This document shows positions 19,852 to 28,796 of a stretch of DNA of 32,498 bases, piece after piece (within the stretch, counting starts at the first letter, position 1; every line of letters begins with the position of its first letter). Location: contig NZ_CCDG010000118.1 of the NCBI RefSeq assembly GCF_000723885.1, forward strand, positions 1 through 32,498, read 5' to 3'. Both the position numbers and the translations under genes were made by a program. The stretch comes from Paenibacillus camerounensis (lineage in GTDB: Bacteria; Bacillota; Bacilli; Paenibacillales; Paenibacillaceae). The notes under the pieces were generated by a model. It was not told the origin of the DNA and ran no database searches. It saw nothing but the letters and a program-made list of their open reading frames with translations.

Positions 19852-22710
19852 ATGAAATTTGCCGTGCTTGATTTTGAAACTACGGGAACCCAATCTGTGG
19901 GTGAGATCATCCAGGTTGGCCTTGCCATTATAGAAGAAGACCGGACCGTCTCCCGGGTATATGGGTCCTACGTCAAGCCCGGAACACCGATTCCTCCTTT
20001 TATTACAGGCCTGACCGGCATTACCGATGATGATGTTGCGGATGCGCCGGAGCTGGATGAGATGATGATGGAGCTGGTCCCGCTGCTCGATGATGTTGTG
20101 CTTGTAGGGCATAATGTCGCCTTTGATTTTCACTTTTTACAGAATGCTCTGGACCGCTGCGGTTATCTGCCTTTTCAGGGAAGAATTCTCGATACGATTG
20201 ATTTTCTCAAAATATGCTTTCCGTCGCTCTCCACGTACCAGCTCGGTGCAGTCAGCGCGCATTTCGGTCTGACACATGACCGTCCGCATCAGGCGGACAG
20301 CGATGCGCTTGCTACAGCGCTTGCGCTGCTTAAATGTCTTGATGAACTGTACAGCCTGCCGCTGCTGACGATTCAGCGGCTTAATGAGCTGTTTGCCGGT
20401 GAGGACAGCGATTTGGCCTGGTACTTTGACGGACTGCTGCACGAGCGGGAGATGGAGACCTTTCAGCCGGAGGGTGAGCTGACGTTTCACCGTCAGCTGG
20501 CGCTGGCTGTCGGTGATTGGGCAGAGCTTGCTCCGCCCCGTGAGGAGGGTTCAGGCAGCCCTCTGGAGAATGTATCCTTTGAGGACTATATGTCCGAGGT
20601 AACGGTCCGCCTGAAAGATACGCTGCCGCAGTATGAGGCGCGTGAGGCGCAGGAGATTATGATTGGTGAAGTAAAGACCGCCCTTCAGGAGGAGAAGCAC
20701 CTGCTGATTGAAGCAGGCACCGGAACCGGCAAATCGCTGGGTTATCTGCTGCCGGCAATTTATCACAGTGTGCGCACCGATCAGAAGGTAATGGTCAGCA
20801 CACATACTATCAACCTGCAGGATCAGCTGCGCGAGCGGGATATCCCTCTCCTGACCACAGTGGTTCCGTTCCCGTTCAAGGCTGCCGTCTTTAAAGGAAG
20901 AGGGCACTATTTGTGTCTGCGCAAGTTTGAACATAAAATAAATAACAAAGACTTCGTGAGCACCAGAGAAGAATCGCTCACTGCAGCGCAAATGCTTGTG
21001 TGGCTTACCCAGACACAGTCAGGCGACGACGAGGAGCTGAATCTAAGCGGCCGGGGCGGCGATTTCTGGGAGAGCGTCGCCAGCGACACTGATTCCTGTC
21101 TGGGCCGGGCCTGCCCATGGTTCCGGAAATGTTATTATCACCGGGCCAAGCATGAAGCGGGCATTGCCGATGTAGTTATTACGAATCATTCCAAGCTGTT
21201 CGCAGATGTGAAGGCCGGGCATCAGCTGCTGCCTGCCTACGAGCATCTTATTATTGATGAGGCACATCATCTGGAGGATGTGGCCGGTAAGCATCTGGGT
21301 ATGCAGATGAAGTATTTTACTGTAGCCCATACACTCACGCGGCTGTATAAGGACAGTAAGAACGGCCAGCTGCCGGCGCTGCGCCAGACTTTGCAGTCTT
21401 CAGGAAGCGAGCAGGCTTCCGAATGGAGCAGCGTCATTGACCGGATCTATCCGGATCTGCTGACCGTCAAGGAGACATGGGATGTGCTGAGCGACAAGCT
21501 GTTCGGCCTGCTGCCTGACCGAAGTGATGCGGCAGCCGGAGAGGCGGGGCAGCTGGTGTCACGGCTGCATCCGGGCAAAAAGCCGAGGGACTGGGAAGAG
21601 CTGTCCGCACTGGAGAATACGCTGAATCTCTGCCTCAGCGACATCATCCGCAGAGGCGATAAGATGCTCAGTGAGATGCGTGATACCGACAGCCAGTCAT
21701 CCTCGGACAGCCTGGTTACCGACATCGGCGGATTGTTCAAGGACCTGACGTCCATCCGGGAGCAGATCCGCTTCTTCATGGGTCTTAATGACGAGAACAT
21801 TGTTTACTGGATGGAGGGCAGCAGCAACTACCGCGGCAAATCCCTGCAGCTGTATGCTGTTCCGGTGGATGTCAGCACCCAGCTCAAGGAGCTGTTCTTC
21901 GATAAGAAAAAGAGTATAACCTTGACCTCGGCCACGCTGTCTGTGGATAAGTCCTTCCAGTTCATGATTGATAATCTTGGTCTGGGTGAAGCCGCGCAGC
22001 AGGACAGGCTGATGACGGCGCTGCTGCCTTCACCGTTTAATTACCGTGAGCAGGCACTGCTCGTTATTCCGCGTGATTTCCCAAGTATTAAGGGCAGTGT
22101 GGGGGATGCGCGGTTTGTTGACAAGCTTGTGCATTCGCTGGCAGAAGCGGCAATTGCAACGAGAGGACGCATGCTGGTGCTGTTTACTTCTTATAAGATG
22201 CTGAGGCAGGTCTATGATCCGCTTAAAGAAGCGTTGTCCTCTGAGGATATCGCCGTACTTGGACAAGGAATTGAAGGAGGCAGCCGCAGCAAGCTGATCC
22301 GGCGGTTCCAGGACAGTCCGGCAGCCGTACTTCTGGGCACAAGCAGCTTCTGGGAAGGCGTGGATATTCCAGGTGATGCTCTTACCTGTCTGGCTATTGT
22401 GAGACTTCCGTTTCAGCCGCCTAACCACCCGCTTGCAGAGGCCAAGTCAGAGCTGCTCCAGGCACAGAAAAAGAATCCGTTCATGAAGCTGTCGGTTCCC
22501 CAGGCGGTTATCCGCTTCAAGCAGGGCTTCGGCCGGCTGGTTCGTACCGCTCAGGATCGGGGAATTGTCATTGTATATGATACCAGGGTAATCGAGTCTT
22601 ACTACGGAAAGTATTTCCTGTATTCGCTGCCCGGACCCAAGATGGAGCATATGCTGACCGACCAGATGGTTCCGAGAATTGAGGAATGGCTGGAAGGCGG
22701 CATTTCATAA
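19852..22710 (+). CDS. dinG: DinG-family helicase with N-terminal DnaQ-like exonuclease
   Basis: This 952-aa protein joins a 3'-5' exonuclease to an XPD-like superfamily 2 helicase. The exonuclease (1-165) has DFETTG (Asp7, Glu9), HNVAFDF (Asp92) and HQADSDA (His146, Asp151), a DEDDh set. The helicase has Walker A EAGTGTGKS (287-295), DEAH (469-472) and C-terminal motifs LGTSSFWEGVDIPG and QGFGRLVR. Four cysteines (355, 416, 421, 427) lie between motif I and the DEAH box, where XPD/DinG enzymes bind a 4Fe-4S cluster. The S. aureus homolog is described as a nuclease with a degenerate helicase; here the helicase motifs look intact. The protein likely acts in DNA repair or replication-fork processing. 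Confidence 0.93.
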   Translation: MKFAVLDFETTGTQSVGEIIQVGLAIIEEDRTVSRVYGSYVKPGTPIPPFITGLTGITDDDVADAPELDEMMMELVPLLDDVVLVGHNVAFDFHFLQNALDRCGYLPFQGRILDTIDFLKICFPSLSTYQLGAVSAHFGLTHDRPHQADSDALATALALLKCLDELYSLPLLTIQRLNELFAGEDSDLAWYFDGLLHEREMETFQPEGELTFHRQLALAVGDWAELAPPREEGSGSPLENVSFEDYMSEVTVRLKDTLPQYEAREAQEIMIGEVKTALQEEKHLLIEAGTGTGKSLGYLLPAIYHSVRTDQKVMVSTHTINLQDQLRERDIPLLTTVVPFPFKAAVFKGRGHYLCLRKFEHKINNKDFVSTREESLTAAQMLVWLTQTQSGDDEELNLSGRGGDFWESVASDTDSCLGRACPWFRKCYYHRAKHEAGIADVVITNHSKLFADVKAGHQLLPAYEHLIIDEAHHLEDVAGKHLGMQMKYFTVAHTLTRLYKDSKNGQLPALRQTLQSSGSEQASEWSSVIDRIYPDLLTVKETWDVLSDKLFGLLPDRSDAAAGEAGQLVSRLHPGKKPRDWEELSALENTLNLCLSDIIRRGDKMLSEMRDTDSQSSSDSLVTDIGGLFKDLTSIREQIRFFMGLNDENIVYWMEGSSNYRGKSLQLYAVPVDVSTQLKELFFDKKKSITLTSATLSVDKSFQFMIDNLGLGEAAQQDRLMTALLPSPFNYREQALLVIPRDFPSIKGSVGDARFVDKLVHSLAEAAIATRGRMLVLFTSYKMLRQVYDPLKEALSSEDIAVLGQGIEGGSRSKLIRRFQDSPAAVLLGTSSFWEGVDIPGDALTCLAIVRLPFQPPNHPLAEAKSELLQAQKKNPFMKLSVPQAVIRFKQGFGRLVRTAQDRGIVIVYDTRVIESYYGKYFLYSLPGPKMEHMLTDQMVPRIEEWLEGGIS

Positions 22711-22745
22711 AGACTTTGCGTCATTATCTATTTATTGTCCAGAGA

Positions 22746-22785
22746 CCGCTCCGTCTCCCGTTGATTAATAAGGGGACGGATGCGG
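22746..22785. other. Hairpin between dinG and rex
   Basis: CCGC-TCCGTC-CCC (22746-22759) pairs with GGG-GACGGA-GCGG (about 22772-22785) with single T bulges and a 12-nt loop. There is no T-run, so it is not a standard terminator; it may weakly stop dinG transcription or structure the rex leader. Confidence 0.45.
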
Positions 22786-22840
22786 ATTTCATACACATCT
22801 GAGCAACATCAGAGCAAGACTAAATTTAGGAGGAGAATAC

Positions 22841-23494
22841 ATGAAATCGGACAAAATATCAGAGGCTGTCGTACGCAGGCTCCCTGTGTACCTGCGTTTC
22901 CTGAATGATCTCCAGAAGCGTGAAATTGCAACCGTTTCTTCCCAGGAGCTGGGACAGAAGCTTGATCTTAATCCGGCTCAGATCCGTAAGGATCTGGCTT
23001 ATTTTGGTGATTTCGGCCGGAAGGGCATTGGCTATGATGTGTCTTATCTGATCGAAAAAATCCGTCACATCCTCAAGCTTGACCAGCAGATCAACGTTGC
23101 ACTGGTAGGAGCCGGTAACCTCGGCCATGCCCTTTCAAATTACAATGCCTATCTTAAGGATACAATGAAGATAACAGCCATTTTTGATTCCTACGCTCCT
23201 AAAGTGGGACAAAAGATCAACTCTCTGACCGTTCAGCCGATGGAGGAGCTGGGCCGGACCATCCGTGAACAGGGGATCCGGATCGGCATTATTACGGTAC
23301 CCGACAGCGAAGCGCAGAATGTTGCTGATATTTTGGTGGAATCGGGCATTGAAGCCATTCTTAACTTTGCGCCGGTTATTCTGAAGACCCCGCCGACAAT
23401 CCGTATTCATGCAGCTGATTTTACTACGGATCTGCAGAGCCTTGCCTATTATTTGCATGACGGAAAGGACGAAATAAGAGATGAGCAGCAATAA
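22841..23494 (+). CDS. rex: Redox-sensing transcriptional repressor Rex
   Basis: This 217-aa repressor senses the NADH/NAD+ ratio and controls fermentation and respiration genes in Gram-positive bacteria. The winged helix (1-80) includes LPVYLRFLNDL and QELGQKLDLNPAQIRKDLAYFGDFGRKGIGY. The Rossmann fold has VALVGAGNLGHALSNY (86-101) and IFDSYAPKVGQKI. The C-terminal swapped helix ends the protein. It has AGGAGGAG as ribosome site. I see no clear TTGTGAA-N4-TTCACAA site upstream. It overlaps mtaD by 14 nt. Confidence 0.96.
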   Translation: MKSDKISEAVVRRLPVYLRFLNDLQKREIATVSSQELGQKLDLNPAQIRKDLAYFGDFGRKGIGYDVSYLIEKIRHILKLDQQINVALVGAGNLGHALSNYNAYLKDTMKITAIFDSYAPKVGQKINSLTVQPMEELGRTIREQGIRIGIITVPDSEAQNVADILVESGIEAILNFAPVILKTPPTIRIHAADFTTDLQSLAYYLHDGKDEIRDEQQ

Positions 23495-24782
23495 AACCAT
23501 AATCTTGAACGGCCGGTTTCTTGTACCGGGCTCGCTTAAGCCTGTCTTGAGCGGTTACATGACTATAGAGGATGATCTGATCACATACATAGGGGAAGAC
23601 AAGCCTGCAGCCGAAGAGGGTGTTCTGAGTGTTGACGGCAGCCGCCTGCTATTTATGCCGGGACTGGTCAACACCCACGGCCATGCGGCGATGTCGCTGC
23701 TGCGCGGGTATGGTGACGATATGGTGCTTCAGACCTGGCTGCAGGAGAAAATGTGGCCGATGGAAGCGAAATTTACCGGTAATGATGTGTACTGGGGAAC
23801 AGCACTGTCTGTCCTGGAAATGTTAAAGGGCGGAACCACAACCTTCCTTGATATGTACGATCATATGGACCGGGTGGCAGAGGTTACGGAGCTTTCCGGC
23901 ATCCGTGCAGTACTGATGCGCGGAGCGATCGGCCTGTGTCCTGAAGATGTGCAGAATCAGAAGCTGGCAGAAGCTGTAGAATTCGCGCGCAGCTGGCACG
24001 GTAAGGCGGACGGCAGAATTACAGCTATGCTCTCACCGCATGCGCCGTACACCTGTCCTCCGGATTTCTTCATGAAATTTGTACAGGCAGCCCATGATCT
24101 GGATCTGCCGATGCATACACATATGTCTGAGACACGCCATGAAGTAGAACAGAATGTCGCCGATTACGGGCTTCGTCCTGTGGCACATCTGGAGAAGCTT
24201 GGTATGTTCACCCGGCCTTCCCTGATTGCCCATGGCGTTCATCTGAATGATGAGGAAATCGAGATTCTGGCGAAGTACAATGTCGGAGTATCTCATAACC
24301 CTGGCAGCAACCTGAAGCTGGCGAGCGGGGTTGCCCGTGTGCCGGAACTGCTAAAGGCGGGAGTCAAGGTTTCACTCGGCACCGACGGGGCAGCCAGCAA
24401 CAACAATCTGGATATGTTCGAAGAGATGCGGCTTGCCGCGCTGATCCACAAAGGCGTCAGCGGTGACCCGACAGCTGTTCCTGCACCGGAAGCGCTGCTG
24501 ATGGCAACGGAATACGGGGCCTCCTCCATCTATCTGGCTAATGTGGGCCGTCTGGCTGCAGGCATGAAGGCAGACTTTATTGCGATTGACATTGACCAGC
24601 CGCATCTGCTTCCTCATTCCGACCTGCTCTCCCACGCTGTATACTCAGCAAGTGCAAAAGACGTGGCACATGTCTGGGTTAACGGCAAGCAGGTTGTGAA
24701 GGACGGCCAGTGCCTGACACTGGATGAAGAGGAGATCCGCCGTAAAGCGCAGGAGACTTTCGAAAGCCTGCTCAGACGGTAA
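23481..24782 (+). CDS. mtaD: 5-methylthioadenosine/S-adenosylhomocysteine deaminase
   Basis: This 433-aa metal-dependent amidohydrolase deaminates methylthioadenosine and/or S-adenosylhomocysteine to inosine forms, part of methyl-cycle recycling. The metal ligands are His66 and His68 (NTHGHAAM), His214 (MHTHMSE) and Asp302 (LGTDGAASNNNLDM), with Glu217 as catalytic acid/base. SHNPGSNLKLASG is also typical. Related deaminases act on guanine, cytosine or chlorinated triazines, so the substrate is by family similarity only. The ATG lies inside rex, which suggests coupled translation. Confidence 0.88.
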   Translation: MSSNKTIILNGRFLVPGSLKPVLSGYMTIEDDLITYIGEDKPAAEEGVLSVDGSRLLFMPGLVNTHGHAAMSLLRGYGDDMVLQTWLQEKMWPMEAKFTGNDVYWGTALSVLEMLKGGTTTFLDMYDHMDRVAEVTELSGIRAVLMRGAIGLCPEDVQNQKLAEAVEFARSWHGKADGRITAMLSPHAPYTCPPDFFMKFVQAAHDLDLPMHTHMSETRHEVEQNVADYGLRPVAHLEKLGMFTRPSLIAHGVHLNDEEIEILAKYNVGVSHNPGSNLKLASGVARVPELLKAGVKVSLGTDGAASNNNLDMFEEMRLAALIHKGVSGDPTAVPAPEALLMATEYGASSIYLANVGRLAAGMKADFIAIDIDQPHLLPHSDLLSHAVYSASAKDVAHVWVNGKQVVKDGQCLTLDEEEIRRKAQETFESLLRR

Positions 24783-24850
24783 GAGGGTTAGTTATAAGCG
24801 GTGCTGCCGTTATTGATACAGAGGTTATATAGAGGAAAGGGAGCTGTACT

Positions 24851-25369
24851 TTGAGGAAAAGGAAAAAATGGCTTCCGCTGGCGGTCGGCGCGGTACTGCT
24901 CCTTTTGTTCGGACTCGGGCAGTTCTATGCCTTTATAATGAAGGACCAGTGGGCTGAGCGCAGCGCAGCCAAAGAAGTGGCCAGAGCCCGTGCAGGACTG
25001 ACTGAAGTGACCAAAGCGCAAAAGTCTGTCTGGGATGAGAACTCAGCCTATTGGGTGCTTACGGGCACCAATGAAGCAGGCACCAGACTGATGGTATGGG
25101 TCCGTTTTACACTGGACGGCAAGCCGGCAGGAGGCGACAACGATGTGTATGCGGCTGAGCTGGCCGGCGGCACTTCCGAGCAGCAGATGAAGGACCGGCT
25201 TGCTGCCGAGCTGCCCGGTGCCGACATCCGGCGGCTCCTGCCCGGCGTATTTAACGGGGAGTATGTGTGGCAGGTCTTTTACAAGCAGGAGGGCCGGTAC
25301 TATTACCGGTTCTACCGCTTTGCCGATGGTACGGCCATCGGGGACGGCTATAGTCTGCCTAGTCAATAA
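24851..25369 (+). CDS. ypmB: YpmB-like DUF5590 membrane-anchored protein
   Basis: This 172-aa protein has a basic N-terminus and one hydrophobic segment (7-27, WLPLAVGAVLLLLFGLGQFYAF), then an extracytoplasmic domain with two PepSY-like halves: KEVARARAGLTEVTKAQKS, and the strand pair ENSAYWVLTGTNEAGTRLMVWV. Position before asnS and topology fit YpmB/DUF5590. Function is unknown; PepSY-like folds are often linked to peptidase inhibition. The start is TTG at 24851, about 10 nt after AAAGGGA. Confidence 0.82.
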   Translation: MRKRKKWLPLAVGAVLLLLFGLGQFYAFIMKDQWAERSAAKEVARARAGLTEVTKAQKSVWDENSAYWVLTGTNEAGTRLMVWVRFTLDGKPAGGDNDVYAAELAGGTSEQQMKDRLAAELPGADIRRLLPGVFNGEYVWQVFYKQEGRYYYRFYRFADGTAIGDGYSLPSQ

Positions 25370-25498
25370 GAAGGCGGACTATACTGGAATATGCTTTGTG
25401 TGATATACAATTGATATGTTATTTCTGATGATTATAGTATATCTATAGCAATGCAGATAAGACGGAATTCTAAACAGAATATACCTGAAATCACAAAT

Positions 25499-25535
25499 AA
25501 AAGACATGAATGAGCTCATCATTCATGTCTTTTTT
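25499..25535. terminator. Strong hairpin terminator after ypmB
   Basis: A perfect 15-bp stem (25499-25513 with 25519-25533) with a 5-nt loop and T-run follows ypmB on the plus strand. Because the stem starts with AAAA, the minus strand also ends in T, so it could work both ways. It lies about 130 nt after the ypmB stop. Confidence 0.9.
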
Positions 25536-25632
25536 GCCGATATGAAAAAGAAGCAACAAAGTAACATCCAATAATTAGTACCGAAAATTTTAAATATATT
25601 CACATTTTTTTGCGGAATCGTATATACACCTG

Positions 25633-25641
25633 TGATATACT
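25633..25641 (+). promoter_or_regulatory. Extended -10 promoter for the FtsH-like pair
   Basis: TGATATACT (25633-25641) matches TGnTATAAT. No good -35 is seen at 17 nt; TTGCGG lies 20 nt upstream. The leader to the TTG start is about 105 nt. Confidence 0.45.
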
Positions 25642-25753
25642 AATGCTTGTACTTAAGACATGCGAAAGAGCACGCCGGATTATGAAAAACGCTAGACATG
25701 CTATCTTAATCTATTATATATTGATTGGCTTACATCTGAGAGGAGGACGTTTC

Positions 25754-26296
25754 TTGAAATTACGTCTTATGCCTGTACTGTTAACGTCTCTGCTGTCTGC
25801 TGCGCTGTTATTTGGAGGCTGGTATGCCTACCGCCAGTTCGCTGTGCAGGAGCCGCTCCAGAAGATTGTATCATCCTATGAAGGAGTCAATGAATCACAT
25901 ATTAGTATTAACCGCAATGAAGTCACTTTGAAACTTGAGCTTGAGCCGGGAACCAAATTGCGTGAGCTTGTGCAGTATGTGAATACAGAAGGCAAGTCGG
26001 CCATGGGCGGCCGGATGCTGAAGCTAGATGTTGACCAGAACTCAAGCCAGCTGCTGGATGATTACTGGGAAAAGGCGATGTTTTCGGTCGCAGAAGCGAT
26101 GGAAAGCCGCAAATATACCTTGATTCCGGCTAAGCTTGACGGACTCAAAACACAAAATACAGAGTATAAAGACGTGATAGCTACAACAGAAATTGATGAT
26201 AATAACGTCTACGTGAGCCTGAGTGACGGTAAACAGAGCAAATTTATCATTTTACCGCGGGTTCCCGGGTCGATGGGAGTGTGGAACAATGCCTAA
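25754..26296 (+). CDS. Single-pass membrane protein coupled to an FtsH-like protease
   Basis: This 180-aa protein has one N-terminal membrane helix (about 6-25, MPVLLTSLLSAALLFGGWYAY) and an extracytoplasmic or soluble domain of about 150 residues without cysteine. The domain alternates strands and helices (SHISINRNEVTLKLELEPG; DNNVYVSLSDGKQSKFIILPR). I do not recognise its family. TTG 25754 is supported by GAGGAGG 7 nt upstream; the longer reading to 25610 has no ribosome site and AT-rich codons. The last 8 nt overlap the FtsH-like gene, so the two products are probably made together. It may supply the extracytoplasmic domain its partner lacks. Confidence 0.8.
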   Translation: MKLRLMPVLLTSLLSAALLFGGWYAYRQFAVQEPLQKIVSSYEGVNESHISINRNEVTLKLELEPGTKLRELVQYVNTEGKSAMGGRMLKLDVDQNSSQLLDDYWEKAMFSVAEAMESRKYTLIPAKLDGLKTQNTEYKDVIATTEIDDNNVYVSLSDGKQSKFIILPRVPGSMGVWNNA

Positions 26297-27791
26297 GTAC
26301 TGGAAGGAAGTCCTCGCCGGTTTTGCGCCGGTCCTGCTGATCTTTATGGCTTTTGTCGGAATTAATATTGTTCCGGTGATTATTGCTGCCGGTATGGTTG
26401 CCGCTCTGCTGGTGATTGCCCATCTGCGCGGCGGATTGACTGTTAATGCCGGAGCAGACAAGAAGCGTAAGAAGAACGGACCGTCTAAGCTGACCTTTGA
26501 AGAGATTGGCGGACAGGATAACGCAAAGCAGGAGCTGCGCGAGGCGCTTGACTTTTTGATCCGGCATGAGGAGATCAGCAAGTTCGGCATCCGCCCGCTC
26601 AAAGGGATTCTTTTGACAGGCCCTCCGGGAACAGGGAAGACACTGATGGCTAAAGCCGCGGCTCATTATACCAATTCCGTATTTGTGGCAGCATCAGGCA
26701 GTGAGTTTGTAGAAATGTACGTAGGTGTCGGTGCCGGACGTATCCGTGATCTGTTCAAGGATGCCCGTACACGTGCTGTTAAGGAAAATAAGCAGAGTGC
26801 CATTATTTTTATTGATGAGATTGATGTTATCGGGGGTAAACGTGAAGGCGGACAGCAGCGTGAGTATGATCAGACGCTGAATCAGCTGCTGACGGAGATG
26901 GACGGGATCTATAACAGCGATACACCGCGTATTCTGCTGGTAGCGGCAACGAACCGTAAAGAAATGCTGGATTCCGCACTGCTGCGCCCGGGCCGCTTTG
27001 ACCGTCACATCCAGGTTGATATGCCTGACAAGAAAGGCCGTAAGTCGATTCTTGATCTTCACGCCAAGAACAAGCCGCTGCATCCGGCTGTCGATCTGGA
27101 CAGAATTGCCGAGGAGGCTTACGGCTTCTCCGGTGCACAGCTGGAAAGTGTCATGAACGAGGCTGCCATTTATATGATGCGCGAGAATTTGACCCAGGTT
27201 GAGCAGCGGCATCTGTCCTCCGCGATTGATAAGGTCATGATGGGTGAGAAAACCGACCGCGAAACCAACCAGGAAGAAAAACGCCGGGTCGCGATCCACG
27301 AGCTGGGGCATGCGATTATGGCAGAGCTGCTGCGTCCGGGAAGTGTAAGCCAGGTAACGCTGACTCCGCGGGGACAGGCGCTCGGTTATGTACGGCACAA
27401 TCCGCAGACAGAGCAGTACCTGTATACTAAGGATTATTTGGAGCATCAGATTATGATTGCGCTTGGCGGCGCGGCCTCTGAGGAAATGTATTACGGGGGG
27501 CGCAGCACAGGCTCACGGGGTGATTTTGACCAGGCTCTTAATATTGTAGAGACTATGATGAAATCCGGCCTCACTTCACTGGGTATTGCAAATCTGCAAA
27601 TGGTTACCACAGAAGAGCTTATGAAGGAAAACAGTAAAATACTGGATGATCTTATGATTCGTACTCGTGATCTGCTGGAAGATCAACGGAACATCTTTGA
27701 TTACTCCCTTGACATCCTTATGAAGGAAGAAGTCCTCTCCGGAGAGCAATTTCGTTGTCAATTTCGTGACAGTGTAAAATTACCGGCATAA
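26289..27791 (+). CDS. FtsH-like AAA+ zinc metalloprotease, compact form
   Basis: This 500-aa protein has two adjacent membrane helices (about 9-27 and 29-45), then an AAA+ module and an M41-type protease domain. Walker A is GPPGTGKT (111-118), Walker B IIFIDEID (172-179), the pore loop FVEMYVGVGAGR (140-151), and the arginine-finger region ATNRKEMLDSALLRPGRFDRH. The protease has HELGH (337-341) and Asp412 or Asp414 as third zinc ligand candidate. Unlike standard FtsH (about 640-680 aa), almost no extracytoplasmic loop separates the helices. It should degrade membrane or cytoplasmic proteins using ATP. It is likely a paralog of the housekeeping FtsH. ATG 26289 overlaps the upstream gene; the open frame to 26223 is shadow. 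Confidence 0.9.
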   Translation: MPKYWKEVLAGFAPVLLIFMAFVGINIVPVIIAAGMVAALLVIAHLRGGLTVNAGADKKRKKNGPSKLTFEEIGGQDNAKQELREALDFLIRHEEISKFGIRPLKGILLTGPPGTGKTLMAKAAAHYTNSVFVAASGSEFVEMYVGVGAGRIRDLFKDARTRAVKENKQSAIIFIDEIDVIGGKREGGQQREYDQTLNQLLTEMDGIYNSDTPRILLVAATNRKEMLDSALLRPGRFDRHIQVDMPDKKGRKSILDLHAKNKPLHPAVDLDRIAEEAYGFSGAQLESVMNEAAIYMMRENLTQVEQRHLSSAIDKVMMGEKTDRETNQEEKRRVAIHELGHAIMAELLRPGSVSQVTLTPRGQALGYVRHNPQTEQYLYTKDYLEHQIMIALGGAASEEMYYGGRSTGSRGDFDQALNIVETMMKSGLTSLGIANLQMVTTEELMKENSKILDDLMIRTRDLLEDQRNIFDYSLDILMKEEVLSGEQFRCQFRDSVKLPA

Positions 27792-27816
27792 ATATTTATG
27801 CCGGTTATTTTTTTTT
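27782..27816 (+). terminator. Terminator after the FtsH-like gene
   Basis: A perfect 24-nt palindrome (27782-27805) is followed by T2-A-T9. It spans the stop codon. Confidence 0.93.
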
Positions 27817-27923
27817 ACTTTTCAGACATGCTAAGATATTATTATATGTCGTGCTACATATTTTTTTCGACAGACAAGGTACAATACAAAAGTATAGATA
27901 CCTGAAAGGATGGAGGCTTTTAA

Positions 27924-28796
27924 ATGAAGTTTAAAAAAATTGGTGTCATCGGCGGTGGCACAATGGGTCAAGGGATTGCTGAAATGCTGGCAGCCAAAGG
28001 CCTGGATGTATTACTAGTGGAGAAAAATGCTGAAAGACTGGACTACTCCTACGAAATGATCGAGACAAGCCTCGACAAACAGCTGGAGAAATGGGCTATT
28101 ACCCAGGCTGAGAAGAAGCTGATTCTGAGCCGTATCCAGAAAGTGACACATTTCGCCGAGCTCAGCTCCTGCGATATGGTCATCGAAACGATTACTGAAG
28201 ATCTGGAAGATAAGCAAAAAGTATTTAACCAGCTTGACCAGGTATGTCCAAGCCATATCATCCTGGCCAGCAATACGTCTACACTTAGCCTTACTGAGCT
28301 TGCCAGCTCTACAATGTATCCAGAGCGTGTTATCGGTATGCATTTCATCCATCCTGTCGGCAAGGTGGATCTCGTTGAAATCGTGCGCGGCCTGAAAACT
28401 TCGGAGAGCACTTTCGAAGATACCAAAACCTTTGTCGATGAAATCGTTGAGAAGAAGGGCGTTATGATCTACGAATCCCCGGGATTTGTAACTTCACGCC
28501 TAATTTGCCTGTTCATTAACGAAGCTATGCATGTTCTGCAGGAAGGTGTCGCTTCGCCTGAAGATATCGATGATGCTATGCGTATCGGCTACCAGTTCCA
28601 GCACGGACCGCTTGAAATGGCTGACCGCTTCGGTCTGGATTCTGTACTTGCCGCACTTGAGAACATGTTCCGTGAATACGGCGAGCTTAAATACCGTCCG
28701 TCCACGATTCTTAAGAAAATGGTGCGTGCAGGACAACTGGGTGCGAAATCCGGAGAAGGCTTCTTCAAGTATGACAAGGATGGTGACCGTATATGA
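27924..28796 (+). CDS. hbd: 3-hydroxybutyryl-CoA dehydrogenase family protein
   Basis: This 290-aa NAD-dependent enzyme interconverts 3-hydroxyacyl-CoA and 3-oxoacyl-CoA. The Rossmann motif is VIGGGTMGQGIAE (8-20), SNTSTLSLTELA follows, and the catalytic region is GMHFIHPVGKVDLVEI (138-152), with His140 as catalytic histidine; His143 replaces the Asn of the common HFFNP motif. ESPGFVTSRL and FQHGPLEMADRFGLD mark the C-terminal helical domain. No thiolase, crotonase or acyl-CoA dehydrogenase genes are in the window, so the pathway is open. The stop overlaps the ackA start by 4 nt. AGGATGGAGG precedes the ATG. Confidence 0.9.
   Translation: MKFKKIGVIGGGTMGQGIAEMLAAKGLDVLLVEKNAERLDYSYEMIETSLDKQLEKWAITQAEKKLILSRIQKVTHFAELSSCDMVIETITEDLEDKQKVFNQLDQVCPSHIILASNTSTLSLTELASSTMYPERVIGMHFIHPVGKVDLVEIVRGLKTSESTFEDTKTFVDEIVEKKGVMIYESPGFVTSRLICLFINEAMHVLQEGVASPEDIDDAMRIGYQFQHGPLEMADRFGLDSVLAALENMFREYGELKYRPSTILKKMVRAGQLGAKSGEGFFKYDKDGDRI

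Noticed and set aside
22711..22840. Rex autoregulatory site
   Set aside because: I searched for TTGTGAA-N4-TTCACAA or close variants and found none between dinG and rex.
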